From Cyprinodon diabolis (Eukaryota; Chordata; Actinopteri; Cyprinodontiformes; Cyprinodontidae), in assembly GCA_030533445.1 (NCBI GenBank), contig CM060062.1:18866164-18930163 (forward strand): a DNA stretch of 64,000 nt, given 5' to 3'. Shown in pieces: positions 1 to 12,800 of the stretch. Each line of letters begins with the position of its first letter. Position 1 is the first letter of the stretch. A model generated the notes under the pieces. It made no database searches and was not told where the DNA came from. It worked only from the letters and a program-made list of their open reading frames with translations. Both the position numbers and the translations under genes were made by a program.

Positions 1-2269
1 ATTTCTCTGGAAATCATTTGGCTTTTCCACGTGGAGTTTAAAACTTCTGTTGACCTTGAAGGAGCTGCTTTTATATCAAAGGATTCTTTCAAAGCTGGCG
101 CGCTCACACTCCAGCCTGATTTTAGTGTTTAACAATGGTCGTTTTGCATATTCTACTTTATGATAGGCTCTAATAAACATCCTTTCATCTGAGAACATCT
201 GTTTGATAAGAATAGTATTTCCATAACAACAAGATGCTTTCCCCAAACCTTCCATTAATTGAAAACTTGGCATAAGGAGGAACATTTGAGGGGAGTATCT
301 CTGGGAACCTGTCAGGTTTGTGTCAAAGTTTTCTATTTTTCTCCTTTTCCCCCCCATCATCTTTTAGATGGTTTTTTTTATTTTTTTCCCGTTTGACTTT
401 TTTTTACCACTTTACAAACTTTCCTTTAAACACGTGTTCCTCTGTAGATGTGATGATTATTGGAAAGAAAGATGAGAGAAAATAAACCAGAGGTTGAAAC
501 ATATCTTTGAATAATCTTAGAGGGTCTAATTATTGGCAAAGATTATATTATGCAAAAAAACCTCTGCCTCCATGAGAGCTGTTATGTTGTTTTTGTTTTT
601 ACTTTTGCAGGATGCCGTATCTATGCCAGAACCCAGCTGTACAGGATCAGCATTGAAATAAATGAAAAATACTGTTTGTAGAAAGTCTTCATATAATTCT
701 ACAAATGATTAAACATTTTGGACTGTTTATCTCCATTATTCAGAAAAAAAAATAACCACAAATAAAGCTAAACTGATACCCAGTTGTTCAGCGCATGGAT
801 CTTAAACTGTTTATTGGAACAAAATGGAAATAGGAGGTGTAAGTGGTTACGAAATTAGGGAAATTAACAAGTTTAAGCCATATTTCAGGAGCTGTTGCTC
901 CGAGCTTTATGTAGGAAAGGTACTTACAGTCTAACTAGAGAAAATTTTTTTTTTTTTTTGGTGTATAGTCATTTTGGTTTATTCAAAACACTAGTGTTTA
1001 GACATGCAATTAATACACCAGGTGATTTACATGTGAATAGTCAAATTTTACACAGTTCAACATGTCGAAATTCATCATCTGCCGTCAACGGGACCTTTAA
1101 TTTTCTGTGCTCATAATGGAGGACCTCAGGGAGCCAGGAGGACCTGTCCGTCACTGTTGAGTTATTGAACATATTGTGACAGCCATGACAGTCTCCCCTC
1201 CCCGAATACTTTGAGGCAATAAAGCCAAGGAGGTGAGAGTGTGTCACCAGACTGACCAGCAGTGTGAACCCTCACAACAGTGTGTCAGAGGAGAACTTCT
1301 GTGGGGTTAAAGGGCCAAGCTCCTAAAAACAATAACATCAAACTCGTGGCCCACACACACAACTCCCCAAGCAGACCTGATGCCATCTGGAAATTTGCCA
1401 CACCCTAAAACAAGCATGTGGCAAGATATGTTAGTCAATTTAGATCTGTTCTGTTTTATTATGAAAAATAGAGTCACGATTTTAGCATCACATTTCAGGG
1501 ATTCAACTAAAGTACAGATCTGCCTTAAAATGTTGACATACAGAAAGCCTCAAAAGCAGAATCCTTGAAGCCCGATGAAGAGGCCTGAAGGATCTTGTTA
1601 GGGTCATTAAAGCCCCATCTGCTGATTCCCACTCCACTCCGGCTTTGTGCTCAATATATCCTGTTTTTAGTGACATTGTTAGCAAATTCAAAGTGTTTTC
1701 CTGTTTCTACAAGATCAAATTAAATTAAAACCGATCAGCAGTACTCATGTGAATGTTAGGGAGGCTTCTTTAACTCTGATTATACATTTTGACTCAGTCA
1801 GTGAAAGTCTGGACACAGACTTTGGTTCTGTAGGATATATTCCTCTTTAATCATTTACTGAGGATAAAGATGTAAGATCAGATCAGCTGCATCTTGGATT
1901 TATGATTCAACAAATATATAAGGAATCATAAATTTATCAGGTGTAAAACAGTAAGGGTGCAGGATAAAAACAATGTTTATGAGCATGTAGGATATATCTA
2001 TTTAATCTCTTACCTTTACCTATTAAATACTGATACTCTTTAGACAAAGTAAGCAGTGCCTTTGTGAAAGATGCTATGTTAATGAATTGGTTTGCACACA
2101 CCATTAAAACAAAGCTGTTGGTATGATAGTCATTAAAATGCCATTGTAAAATGCTTTAGGGATTTTTATTTTTAGAAGATAATCCTCTTAGTAGTCATCT
2201 CCAAGAGAATAAATACTATAATAAGCAAGAAAGCAGGATATTTTGTTATTTACCCACCTTCTGGGCAGA

Positions 2270-2312
2270 AGGATTGCAGTTTAAGATAAATCACATCTTA
2301 AACTGCAATCCT
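2270..2312. repeat. Perfect short hairpin
   Basis: An 18-base arm (2270-2287, AGGATTGCAGTTTAAGAT) is followed by a 7-base spacer and its exact reverse complement (2295-2312). No target duplication or longer inverted repeat extends from it. It could be a tiny foldback element or a chance structure that forms in single-stranded DNA or RNA. Confidence 0.6.
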
Positions 2313-2577
2313 GACAGTTTAATTTAACAGCCGTGTGTGCAGTTCTGACAACATGGTTGAATCCTATGATAAAAATTGAGTCCTTTCCTCGCTCTGTTTG
2401 CTGCCAGCTACCTGCTGTGAGTGCAGCTCACTTTAATGTTTCTGAAAAAGTGATTGCTGAAGTTAGGCACTGAAAATGACTTTGAGTCAGGAAGAACAAA
2501 ACTGAGATGGAAGCGCTTGGAAAAACCTTAGCAGACAAACTATTTCTAACCGTAATCTCCCATTATAGCGTTTCTGA

Positions 2578-2905
2578 TATCCATCCATCTTCTTCCCTTA
2601 CTCCCTCCGGTTCACGGTGGGCCGGTGCCTTTGCCAGGCACTCTATGGGCAAGAGGCCGTACACCCTGGACAGGTCGCCAGTCTGTTGCAGGGCAACACA
2701 GAGAAGCACAGATAAATACCACCATGCACACACACACACACACCTAAGGACCATTTAAAGATGGCAATTAAAGTTACAGTCATGTTTTTGGGCTGTTGGA
2801 GAAGGTCGGATTACCCGCGAATAACCCATGCATGAACGGGGAGAATATGCAAACTCCATGTATTGAATAATCAGGAATCACCGCAAGGCAACAGTGCTAC
2901 AGCCC
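2578..2905 (-). mobile_element. LINE 3'-end fragment
   Basis: On the plus strand it starts with a short ATCC run, then carries phrases typical of a very common fish LINE 3' end: 'ccctggacaggtcgccagtc', 'gcagggcaacacagag', a CA run, 'aaggaccattta', and 'ggggagaatatgcaaactcc'. The (GGAT)n tail therefore lies at the left and the element reads on the minus strand. It is 5'-truncated and diverged. I cannot settle which LINE clade (L2 or RTE/Rex3 type) from memory. Confidence 0.6.
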
Positions 2906-4103
2906 GAACTTTAATATCATTTTTTAGTTTTTTTTATTGCTTTGTTATAGCAGCAAAACAATAGTATTGTTTTTAAATGAAATAAAGAGGGACGGTAAGT
3001 GTGATATACTAGAGTGTGCTGTAATATTATAAACTATTCCACACTACTCTACTGTACTATACTTAAATAAGAGAACTTTATTGTCCATCACATTTCCTGA
3101 GATTTACGATGCTTTACTCTAGGCCTTATTATTTATGATTCAGAAGTGGAACCAAATATCAAATCAACAACATTGTCTCGTTACCTAAAATTTAAACACA
3201 GGATTATTCACAGAATTACACATAGGCTGCCATGACTTATACTTATAAATCCTCTCCCGCTGTTGAGGTATTAAAGGATGTAATCAGTTTTAACACACAC
3301 CAATCATCTCGTTATGACAAGAAAATGGCTTTCTAATGAGAAAATTATCATCTCGTTTTCACAAGAAAACAGCTTTCGTTATCTTTAGATAAAGAGAAAA
3401 TTAAGTTGTTTTCTCGAGAAAACCACAGTGTAAAAACATCGGAGGGCCACTCTTGGCTTCCATGTCTAAAGAACTTGTGAGAACAAATTGTATTTAACCT
3501 AATTACCTTAACTTTAAAATGTCATTTATAGCCTTTTTTTTCACTGTTCAAAGGGACGACCAGAGTGCGCACACTAAGCAGACAACAATGGATTGACGGT
3601 GAGAGCAATCCTTAAACAGTGTGTGATATGTTCTGAAGGAAGTAACATCCCATTCTGATTCTTCACTGATGTCTCACACTTTTCCAACAAACCCTTTTTA
3701 CTGCTTAGCATTGTTCCCCATAGACATAACAATGGTCCCTATCTCTCCCCTGAAGAGATGGACATCTGTGAGAGAATGAAATGTTCACTTTCCCTCCACC
3801 ACTCCATGTGTTGCCAAGCTGGGAACAAATAAAGCACTGTTCTTCAGCTGTGCTGCTGCTCTGAAGTCTATTGACTCTCCCTGTTTATAGACTCATCACT
3901 AAATTGTAGTTTCACATAAGTACTTTCATTCTTTGTTGCTTACATGTGATGCAGGTGTCAAGTCATTTCTGAGTGAAAGTATATTCTTCTGATTATTTTC
4001 AGTGATTACATAGATTACCTTTATGTTAACTTAAATAGCTATTGCCTTGCGATTGTGATAAAAAAACACAATTTTACACCATTATTTCTGCAGGACACAC
4101 CCA

Positions 4104-4123
4104 ATATATATATATATATATAT
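4104..4123. repeat. (AT)n microsatellite
   Basis: About ten AT units in an AT-rich stretch. Confidence 0.85.
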
Positions 4124-4439
4124 CCTTAAATGCATGACAGGACTTAAAATATGATATTTCTTTTAAATTGTTTTTCAAAGCAGTAACAGTCAAAAACAGA
4201 GTTTTAGTAAGATGCATGTTAATATTGTTTAGTGTGATGTAGATTTGGCAATATATGTGCTGAAGTAACTCTCTGATTGCCTGACATCTTCTCTTTAGGG
4301 GTGCTATCTGTTTTTGAGGGTGTTGATTAGTAAGTGGCTCCCAATTTGGAATTCAGGAGGACGTAATTCTCACATTTCCATGCATGTGTTGTATTTGTGT
4401 TACAGCAAGAGAGATTGCTTGAAATGATCGTACTCTGTG

Positions 4440-5060
4440 TGAAAGATTTGCTTTTTCTTAGTACCCCTATGTGGACTGAATAGATTCCCCAATGTCTGTT
4501 AGATTCACAACTTCCATCTTTGCAGTATGGATCTACACCCTTCTGAAAAATTTATGTAACCTTAAAAGACGCAGTTTCTTCTTTTTTGTTGCATTTACAT
4601 GCTTCAAATCCTCAAACACATTTAAAAAGCAGACAAAGATTTTCCAAATAGATAAACATGTGTTTTTATTGTTGTTGTTGCTGTTTGTTTTTTGCATTTT
4701 CCTTTGAGATTTTCAGGTGGAAAACAGAATCCATCAGTTCATCATCTGTCTAGATCTAAAAGCAGCAAAGCGGAGCCAGATCATCACTTTTCCACCACCA
4801 TGTTTGACTGAAAGTACAATGTCATCCTTCTCTTCCTTCTTGTCCAATGATCTTTCTTTTATTTCTCCAAACATCAAGATATTTTGTTTGTGTATTTTTT
4901 CTTTTTTTTTTGCTCAGAAATTATTTTCTACTTGGATCTTTCTTGGATGCTACATTTTCCTAATATCTTTTGTACTGTTGAATCATGTTAATGGCCCTTA
5001 ACTGAGATAGGTACGCTTTAAATAATGTTCTATTTTTGTGACCCCCTGAACTAGTTGTTA
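4440..5060 (-). mobile_element. Decayed Tc1-like transposon remnant
   Basis: Read on the minus strand, the part around 4760-4820 gives a degenerate SVKHGGGKVMIW-type stretch, which is the conserved 'KHGGGS-MVWGCF' block of Tc1 transposases. The rest has no intact frame. The boundaries are approximate and no terminal repeats were found. Confidence 0.35.
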
Positions 5061-5089
5061 GACTTTAGGGAAGATTTCTGTAGGTCAGT

Positions 5090-5560
5090 GTCATGATCTT
5101 GGCACTGATTATTGGCTTAATTACTCATACCATTCACCTGTCTAACTCTGCATGGTTTATTATCGCTGCTCATCTGATCCACCTGCTCCTGCCTCCTTTG
5201 CATCCAGTCATCAGAGCCAGATTATCTTGTTCTCTCTAGTCAGTGGTCAGGTTGTTTTTAGAGTTCCTTAGTGTTTCTGGTCACCTGATCCTGACCTGTT
5301 CTGCCTCTCATTCACTGAGCCTGCCTGTTCCCATCTGAACGTTTTGCCTGAACTGTCTTCAGACTACTCGGTCTCTGAGCCTGCCTGTTCCTGTTCTGAT
5401 CTGTTTGCCCGATCTGGGTGGCTCCCGCCGCATCTTGTTGGCAACCCACCGGGTGGATATAACCTCGTTCTCTGGGCATGGACTGAACTTTTAAACTAAG
5501 TTAGTGAACCATGTTCATAATCTTCCTATTAGATTATCGGGCTGAGTAACCTGTGTTTTC
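5090..5560. repeat. Probable interspersed repeat of unknown class
   Basis: CT-rich sequence with internally recurring phrases: 'tgagcctgcctgttcc' occurs twice about 60 bases apart, with 'gatctg' and 'ctgaac' variants. This is unlike the surrounding AT-rich DNA. It resembles non-coding parts of fish retroelements, but I cannot assign a family. Confidence 0.25.
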
Positions 5561-8379
5561 TTTTCTCCAGAATTTCCTGCAGCAGATGTCCTAGCAGCTG
5601 TTCTCACAGCTTTTTATTTTTTATTTTTAGATAACGCTATTTGAGTAATCCCACTGTCTGTCTTGCCTGAATTCTGACAGGTCAGTACCTATCGAGTTGC
5701 TCATTGCTGTATAATTTTTCTCTATTTTTGAATCATGTGTCACTGTACAGTTTGCTGAGATTCCAAAATCTTAGAGTTGCCTTTTGTGACACATTCAAAC
5801 TGCAAAACATTTGGTTATTATCAAGATAATAAAGAGCAAAAAGTTTAATTTAGAAGTATTCAACAATTTATCTGGTTTTAAGAGTTTAAATCATATTCAG
5901 GTGTCCAGCTTTACAGTGTGATCTTATTTTAAGAAATCTTGTCAAATAGATTTATCTTGCTGTAGGGACAGATCATTTACTTCATTTTGAGCACTTTTTT
6001 CCCACAAGTGTAATGTTTTAATGTAATGTTTTAACACCACACTGAAAGTAGCAAATAACTTTGTCTCTGATATGTTCTTGGGTTTCTTTAAATTTGGGCT
6101 CTGTGTAGTGATTCTTGAGATCCTTTAGCATGTTTCATGTTAAACAAGTTATACTTAAGTAATTAGTTTATTGCACAGCTCTGGTTGTTATTAAGCATTA
6201 GTGTGCTAAGCATTGAATATACAAAAGGTATTTGGTCTTTAGTTGAACTTTTTAAAGGAATCCAGTAAATCCATGATTTCAGATTGGGCCAGGTTGACTT
6301 AAATATGTTCCTTTAAATTACAAAACCTGATTGGATGTTGGCTCCCATTATGTTTGGCCTGATGAGTAAGTACATTTGTTTCTTTATCTAAAACATTAAT
6401 GTGTCAAGGAAAGTTATTTTTTATTTGATTGTATGCTAAATCTCCCAGTCACAATCCGAATGTCAGAAAGCACTGCTTAATCTGATTTAAAATGCAGTCG
6501 GGGCCTGAGCCTGAGAGTCCACTGTGGAATGCTGTTTAATCCACCAAGGCACTTTGCAGTACGATGATCACGGCATTCATGTGTTGGAGGAGGTGTTTGG
6601 CCCCAACCCTTGGTCTCAGTTTAGCTGTCTGTGCTAAAGTGGCTGCAGATTCCCACAATAACAGCACTGACGTCACTGACCACCCATCAGACTTGTGATG
6701 CATTCAGGCTCAAGGTCTAAGCTTGTAATTTGGGCCACCACTTTATTAACGAATATAGTTTTGTTTTGTTTTTTTGTTTTTTTCTGGGAATATCTGTAGA
6801 GAAATCCACTCTATAATCAAAAGGTGGAAAAGAAGAAAAACATTAAAACAATCTTCTGTGAAACACACATCTACGTCTGAAATTGACTGAACAGTTTGTT
6901 TAGCCAAGGTAAATGGACAATTTTGCACATATATATATACCCCAGACTTTGGCGGAAATACAAAGATTTCTACACTAACTTTTACATATTGTTCTGATAT
7001 GTTTACAAAAACTGGATGAGAGTCGTTAAAGATTCAGTCTGAAAACTTGAATATTTTATACTTGTAACAGAAAGCATGACACCTCTTTTTGCTTTGTTTA
7101 CAACACCCAGGAAGTTATCTGTTTATACACCAACAGCATCAAATGAGTGTTGCTCTGAAGTGATGCATTCTGATTAAAGGTTTGTTTATTTTAAATCTTA
7201 TAGTTCAATATAATGCTTGAGTTTATGTATAAATAACCAGTCTCTATGTGATAAATAAAAGACAAGAAGACTTCTCTAATCCACACAAACAAGGGGAGAC
7301 TTACTCACAGCAGCTGTGCTCTAAAGGTTTAACTGCATGTTAAATCGTTGAACACTCTATCACTTAGGCAGTAAAATCACAGCTGGCAGCTTTCTCAGTC
7401 ACTAAGGCGAAAAAGAGGTAAAGCATGCTTGGGAGCATTTCTTCATTTTGACTATTAAAAATAGTTTGCAAGAGTGACTGTTTAAATTTTTTTCTGGTAA
7501 AAGATCTTTAAAAAAACTAACGTTTGGGTTTTTTTGCATTCAGGTGTTGTATTTAAATAGTTTGGAGTAAAAATGCATGACCAATCCTCAGATTTTCAGT
7601 TGATACCAAATAATTAGATGAAATTACTTTGAAAGGTTGGTAATTACCAATGAACTATTTGATCAGATATAGGGCCTCATTTCTGTAGATTTGTTTCGAA
7701 GATTAAAAGAAAAGTGAACAGAACCCAGCAGAGCTGAACACTAATTTTAGGGACTAATTGTGAATCATATAGATTAATTATTAAAGATTTGGATTGGTGT
7801 ATACATCTCATTCATACTTGACATCCAATAGAAACCATGGTCCCATAAACCATGCACACAATTTCAAACCTATTTGTATTTCAAATTTTTAAGCATATGT
7901 CTGACTTCAACATGAAAATGTTTGACTTTCTGTTGTCTTTCCAGTGCTGTTTATCACATCCACTGAGTGTTTCATTTTCCCTATTTTATTGTCAGATTAA
8001 TTCTCAGTGAATTCTTGTTCTAGATATTTCTTCTGTTTGTATTACGTTTCATTTTACATTTCCTATGCTAACACGGTTTGTTAAGTAAAAATTAGAAGAC
8101 TGGTTTGCAATATTACCAGATGCAGTATTTATTTATTAAGCCAAATAGTTTATAAAAAAAAAAACAAAACATGACTTCTCACAGCTATGAGAAACTCTTG
8201 CTCATATTTACATTTTAATAAGTGATGTCAGCTTAATAGCATATATCGGAAATATAGACAATATTGACAACTCCCATTCTTCGGGGAAAGAGACTCAACC
8301 TTTTCCTTTAATTTGAGATGTCACTCCTTTCCACAAGATATTAAAAATACCAAAGATATACAAGTTGTTTAAAACCATC

Positions 8380-8635
8380 CATCCATCCCAGCAGTCTAGG
8401 GCACTTTATAACCTGGACAGGTCAGCCATCCATTTCAGGACAAACATCCACCAAGATAATTAACAGTTGCTGTTCAGTTATGTGGAAGGAAACCACAGTA
8501 TATCTGCAGACAACCTGCACATGCACAGGGAGAATATGCAAACAAGGTGCAGAAAGACCCTAGAACCCACGACCTTCTTGCTGCAAGGCAACACTGCAAT
8601 AAAGTGCACCACCATGCAGCCCTTGTTAAAATATT
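8380..8635 (-). mobile_element. LINE 3'-end fragment, second copy of the 2.6-kb family
   Basis: It begins with 'ccatccatcc' on the plus strand, then 'acctggacaggtcagcca', 'cacatgcacagggagaatat' and 'gcaaggcaacactgcaata'. These are the same order of motifs as in the 2578-2905 fragment but more diverged. It is a separate old insertion in the same orientation. Confidence 0.5.
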
Positions 8636-8724
8636 ACAAGACATGGTAATGGTAGTGTGACAGTCTTGAAAAGCTTTGGGGCCTGGATAACTGGCAGAGG
8701 AACCATGAAATCTGTTCTAGAAAT

Positions 8725-8900
8725 TCCCTAAGGATGAGAGTGTGGCAGTGGTAGGGCATGAGACCTTTATATTTGGTCCTTGGTCCTAGACACAGCTGCC
8801 CCAGGTTTGAATCCTGACCTGGAGACCTTCAGTACATGCTTTCTCATCCTGTCTTTTACTTTGAAGTAAAGGACTCATGTGCAACAAAATAATAAAATTA
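8725..8900 (+). mobile_element. tRNA-derived SINE
   Basis: An A-box-like 'gtggcagtggtagggcatga' is followed about 60 bases later by a B-box-like GGTTTGAATCC (8804-8814), then 'tgacctggagacc' and an A-rich tail with AATAA and AAAATT runs. Spacing and boxes fit an internal RNA polymerase III promoter. It cannot fold as a full tRNA, so it is a SINE and not a tRNA gene. Confidence 0.5.
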
Positions 8901-9559
8901 AAACAAAATTACATTTCCTAAGGCTTTCCCTAAAAGGTATTTCTTTAAGGTGGCCTACCTTAAGTCTGTACTTAAATCCACTATGATGCAACCTTAAAAA
9001 GACTAGTGACACTCCAAATAAGCCAACAAAAAACTGTAACAATGATCTTAGATAACCAAATTATAACAGTTCTTCAAAAATAGCGGGTATAAACGTTGTT
9101 TTGCAAGGTGCAGCACTAGAAAATGATAAAAAGAAAAAAAAAGCATTTTAGTGAGCAAATATTTATTATGGCTGAGATTAGTACATAATTCCATTTTTGT
9201 TTCCAAGTTAAATAATAGGAAGATGAGTGTTTTTTTTTTTATTTAACGACAGATAGTGGTGCATGTTCTATTTCCTGTTTCTGAAGAAAATATATTATTC
9301 CCTTTATTTCTATTAAGTGATATCCAAAGGTTGCCGTGATTCAGCCTTTCAGGCGTAGGTAAAAAAAAAAGCATTTGCTGATTTTTTTTTTATTTTTAGC
9401 AAATACATATAACCTATGCTTCAAGGAATATAATTTTAGAATGTATTTCTCATTTATAATCTTTACAAACAAAAAAATACATATCAACATGTTTAAAATT
9501 GCGGTGTTTCACTTTCAAAAAAACCTTGGTAACTCGGTGATAAGAACGTAAACTGTGCT

Positions 9560-9799
9560 AATTAGTGTTTCCGATTTCCGACAGTCCGTGAAGGCAGCCG
9601 GCAGAAAACTGCGATAGAAGCAGTGATTGAGGAGAGAGCAGAGCGGCGCGAGCGACGACGGCCATTTTAGAGCTGCCTTAGTAACCGACACACATCTCCT
9701 GGATTTTATTTTTTATTGTTCCGTAGAAACGCTCCACCTGACTGACGAGGACCGAAGAAGGCTGTGTTTGACTTCCCCGCGGCTGAACTCAAAGTCAGG
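9560..9799 (+). promoter_or_regulatory. clstn1: Likely clstn1 promoter end and 5' UTR
   Basis: This is a small GC- and CpG-richer island in AT-rich DNA directly before the clstn1 start codon ('gagcggcgcgagcgacgacg'). It includes a YY1-type core GGCCATTTT (9660-9668), common just downstream of TATA-less transcription starts. No TATA box is evident. The transcription start is not determined; the 5' UTR probably lies within this interval. Confidence 0.5.
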
Positions 9800-9881
9800 A
9801 TGCGGTTCCGAGGGAATAAACCATTTGCATCCGCAGTCGGACTGCTCCTCGGACTATTATTTGCGGTGGAGGCAGCTAAAG
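9800..9881 (+). CDS. clstn1: clstn1 exon 1 (signal peptide)
   Basis: Encodes residues 1-27, [20 protein letters not shown] followed by FAVEAAK: a basic start, a hydrophobic core and small residues before the likely cleavage site. The ATG has A at -3. The donor is aaag|gtaact and the exon ends in phase 1. Confidence 0.9.
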
Positions 9882-12800
9882 GTAACTAAGCAGAGATTTA
9901 TCTGATCTCGTTGCGTCTCTGTGTTTGTGTGAGCGTCTGACACGCTTTGGACCGGAGGCCGGGGGCTCCCCGGACCCTCCTGGATGTGTTCGGGAGGCAT
10001 GAAGGTGAACGGGAGGAGGTGACGGATGCCCGTCCGCTAACCTGTTCAGGGATGGTGGGTTCAGGGACCAACCGCAGCGGATGGATGTGGCCCCGGTGGC
10101 AAGTGCATCCCTCGATAGTAAACCCGAAATAATAGCTCTTATAATCAGTTTATAACATCCAATCTTTAATTTGATCAGATATAATAAAAAGTAGAAGCTT
10201 TATCATTCTGTCATCTGCATCTATTTTAAATAGTCGCGTCATTCTCCTCTCATTGAAGAATAAAACAAGCCCCTCTGGAGCTGATAAATGAAATTTACTA
10301 ACTGCAGCTCAGTTTGATCAAAAAACATAAATGGTTATTATTCTATTTGCAACCTATTCTTCTGTTATAAAATGTTTATGTTTTGCAACATGAGGCCGAT
10401 TGGTTGGGTTGTGGTCCCATCATGAGGGGGGTTTGATCGGCTGCGCACTGCAGATCTCATGTCCTTGTTTTGTTTTCTCTGGATTTAAATATTTATTTGG
10501 TGCGAAGCTTCAGCAGGAAGATCTGCTCTCACCTATAAACAGAAGCTGTGTGCAAAGTCGAAGTGTTGCTTCTCCCGTCTTTTGCAGCATGTCTTTATTT
10601 GCTGCAGGGAGGTCCTCCTCCCACCCTCCCCTCCCTGCTCCTCCCTTTTCAGAGATAAACCCTCTTCCCCTCTACAGCATGAATTTATAGACTGTTTTAT
10701 CCTTTGACTCAATCCACCGGATCTCCATATTAAACTTCCTGATTCAGGGTGTGTTAGAGGCAGGTGTATGTGTCACTGGACATATTGGCAAGCCTGGGCA
10801 GCTACTAGCCAGGCTTTCATTGTTAGGCCAGAATAATGTGTCAGTCGGAAAGGGGAAAACTGGGTGTGCAGCTGTAGAAGTTGGGTGTGTATTTAAGCTA
10901 ATCTGTGTTGCAGATTTACCAAAATACATAATTTGGGGAGTAATGTGGATTGTTTTAATGAGCAGTTCTTTATATAATACTAAAAGTGGTACATATACAC
11001 CAGAGTCTGTGTTTCAAAGTGACTTTGGCTTTACAGACAAGTCTGGAAATTTATACACTCACTTAAGTTATGGTAAGCAACAATAAAGGAGAAAGTTGCG
11101 CCTTATTTTTCATAAATTTTCTAGATTTTACTCCTCTAAAAAATCCAAAAGGTAGAATTCAGAATCTCATGAAATATGCTCAGCATTCATGCATAATGAA
11201 TCCTGTATTTCTTTTGACTTATTTTTTTTTCAACTTTGATCACTTTTAGTTCCAAGTTTATGAAAAAGGAAACGATAAATCAAAACTTGTTTCTTAATTA
11301 AAAAAATTTAATTCTTTGCATATTTGACATCAGCCTTTTAATCTTTACCTAATGTTATTGACCTAGGGCTCTTTTCTTTATAGCAATGGTGGTAAGCTAA
11401 ATTAGCCACAGCTGCCCTGCGGCCGACTCTAACCACCAACTGGGGTTGATGATGATGCAATGAGGAGGACAGACTGGGGCCCTCGAACTGGGAATCTGGT
11501 TAAAAGACAAAATCTTTTCATGATTTGTTTAAAAGAAAAAATACAGATGTAAAAACTCTTATTGGCATACATTTTTGTGAAACCTTTAAAATATAAAATC
11601 ATGCAAAATAAGGAAACTTGTGTAAAGTTTCCAAATATACTATAACTGAAACAAAAAAGCCTTAGAAACTAATATCTCTTTTAGCTCTTTGATTTCGTTT
11701 TACTCTTAAAAACAAATCCCCTCATAGTAATTAATTTTTAGTACTTTATAGCTGTAATAGTCCTTTCATTATTTGGTTATTAACCTCTTTCTACTAATCT
11801 AATGCCTAACTACCTGCTTCCTCTGTGTTTTTTATATGAATTGCTGTTTTGCAACATGACCTATTTTAACACCTTCCAGTTAAATCATGTCCTGTCTAAA
11901 CTTAGAGGAAATCTTGTTCTCATATTTCATAAACTTATCGTTGGCTTTTAACGCCAGTTCCACTTAGTAGCTTGCTCCTAACTTTCACAAGTCATCTTAA
12001 AGAAAGGTGAAAACATCCATAGATGAATCAAATCTACAGTTTTACTAGCAGTGCATATACAGAGTGCTAGCTTACACTCCTCGTGAAGAAAACACCAAAC
12101 CAGACTGGCATACAGGTACGCATTAACCTCCAATAAAGTGCTTTTATTCTTGCCTGTTCTTTCTTTTTCTTTTTTTTTCCTTCCGTTTCTATGTGAAGCA
12201 GCTGAGAATGCTCAGCAGTAACTTCATTCCCTTTTGTCATCAATCAAAAGGCCTAGAAGACCGGTAATACTTAGTGCTGTGGGAAATGCAGCAAAGTCCC
12301 AGTATGCGTGTGCAAAGTGCACCTGCTGCCTTCCCTGCTCCTATCAGGGAAGAAAGCCTGCAAAATCAACTCTCTGTGGAGGGCTTATCTTTTATTTACC
12401 AAAGGTTACCTGGCTATTTTGTGCACCGCCTCACAACTTGTTGTTCGTCTTTTTATTACCAGCCATTTGGCAGAGAGATAAAGGAGCCAACTACTCGCAA
12501 AGGTTTGCTCCCTCCTGTGGTTTCTTGGTCCTGAAAGCTGGTTTAGAAATGATTAGAGGACAGTTCTATATGAAATAGAGTGAGCTGAAGGCTCAGTTCA
12601 GATGATTAACATCAAAGTCCCTATTTAGTACGTATGAATCATTTCACCGCCATTAAGAAAATGCCAGAGTGAAAATGAGTTTGTCTCATGCTGGGCTCTT
12701 CAAACTGCTGTACACTGCACTACCAGAGAGAACTTTCTGGCCATTAAAACATTTTGCGTTTCTTTTCCAGATGTCAACCATGTTTTTTTAATATTTTGCC

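Larger units (their letters stand above)
1..9559. other. Intergenic region upstream of clstn1
   Basis: No open frame here shows family resemblance or coding structure; the longest are short and repeat-derived. The region is AT-rich and holds old LINE fragments, a SINE, a Tc1-like remnant, a (AT)n run and a short hairpin, listed separately. One possible terminal exon is noted near 611 with an AATAAA at 761-766, but I do not recognise the peptide. Stretches not covered by those entries (about 780-2260, 5560-8380 and 8900-9550) show nothing I can name. Confidence 0.6.

Noticed and set aside
4492..5001. Two adjacent frames of 71 and 94 residues
   Set aside because: Phe/Leu-rich, low-complexity translations on the strand opposite a decayed Tc1 remnant.
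8804..8814. tRNA gene suggested by a B-box match (also at 44958-44968)
   Set aside because: No acceptor-stem or cloverleaf folding; both lie in SINE bodies with repeat tails.
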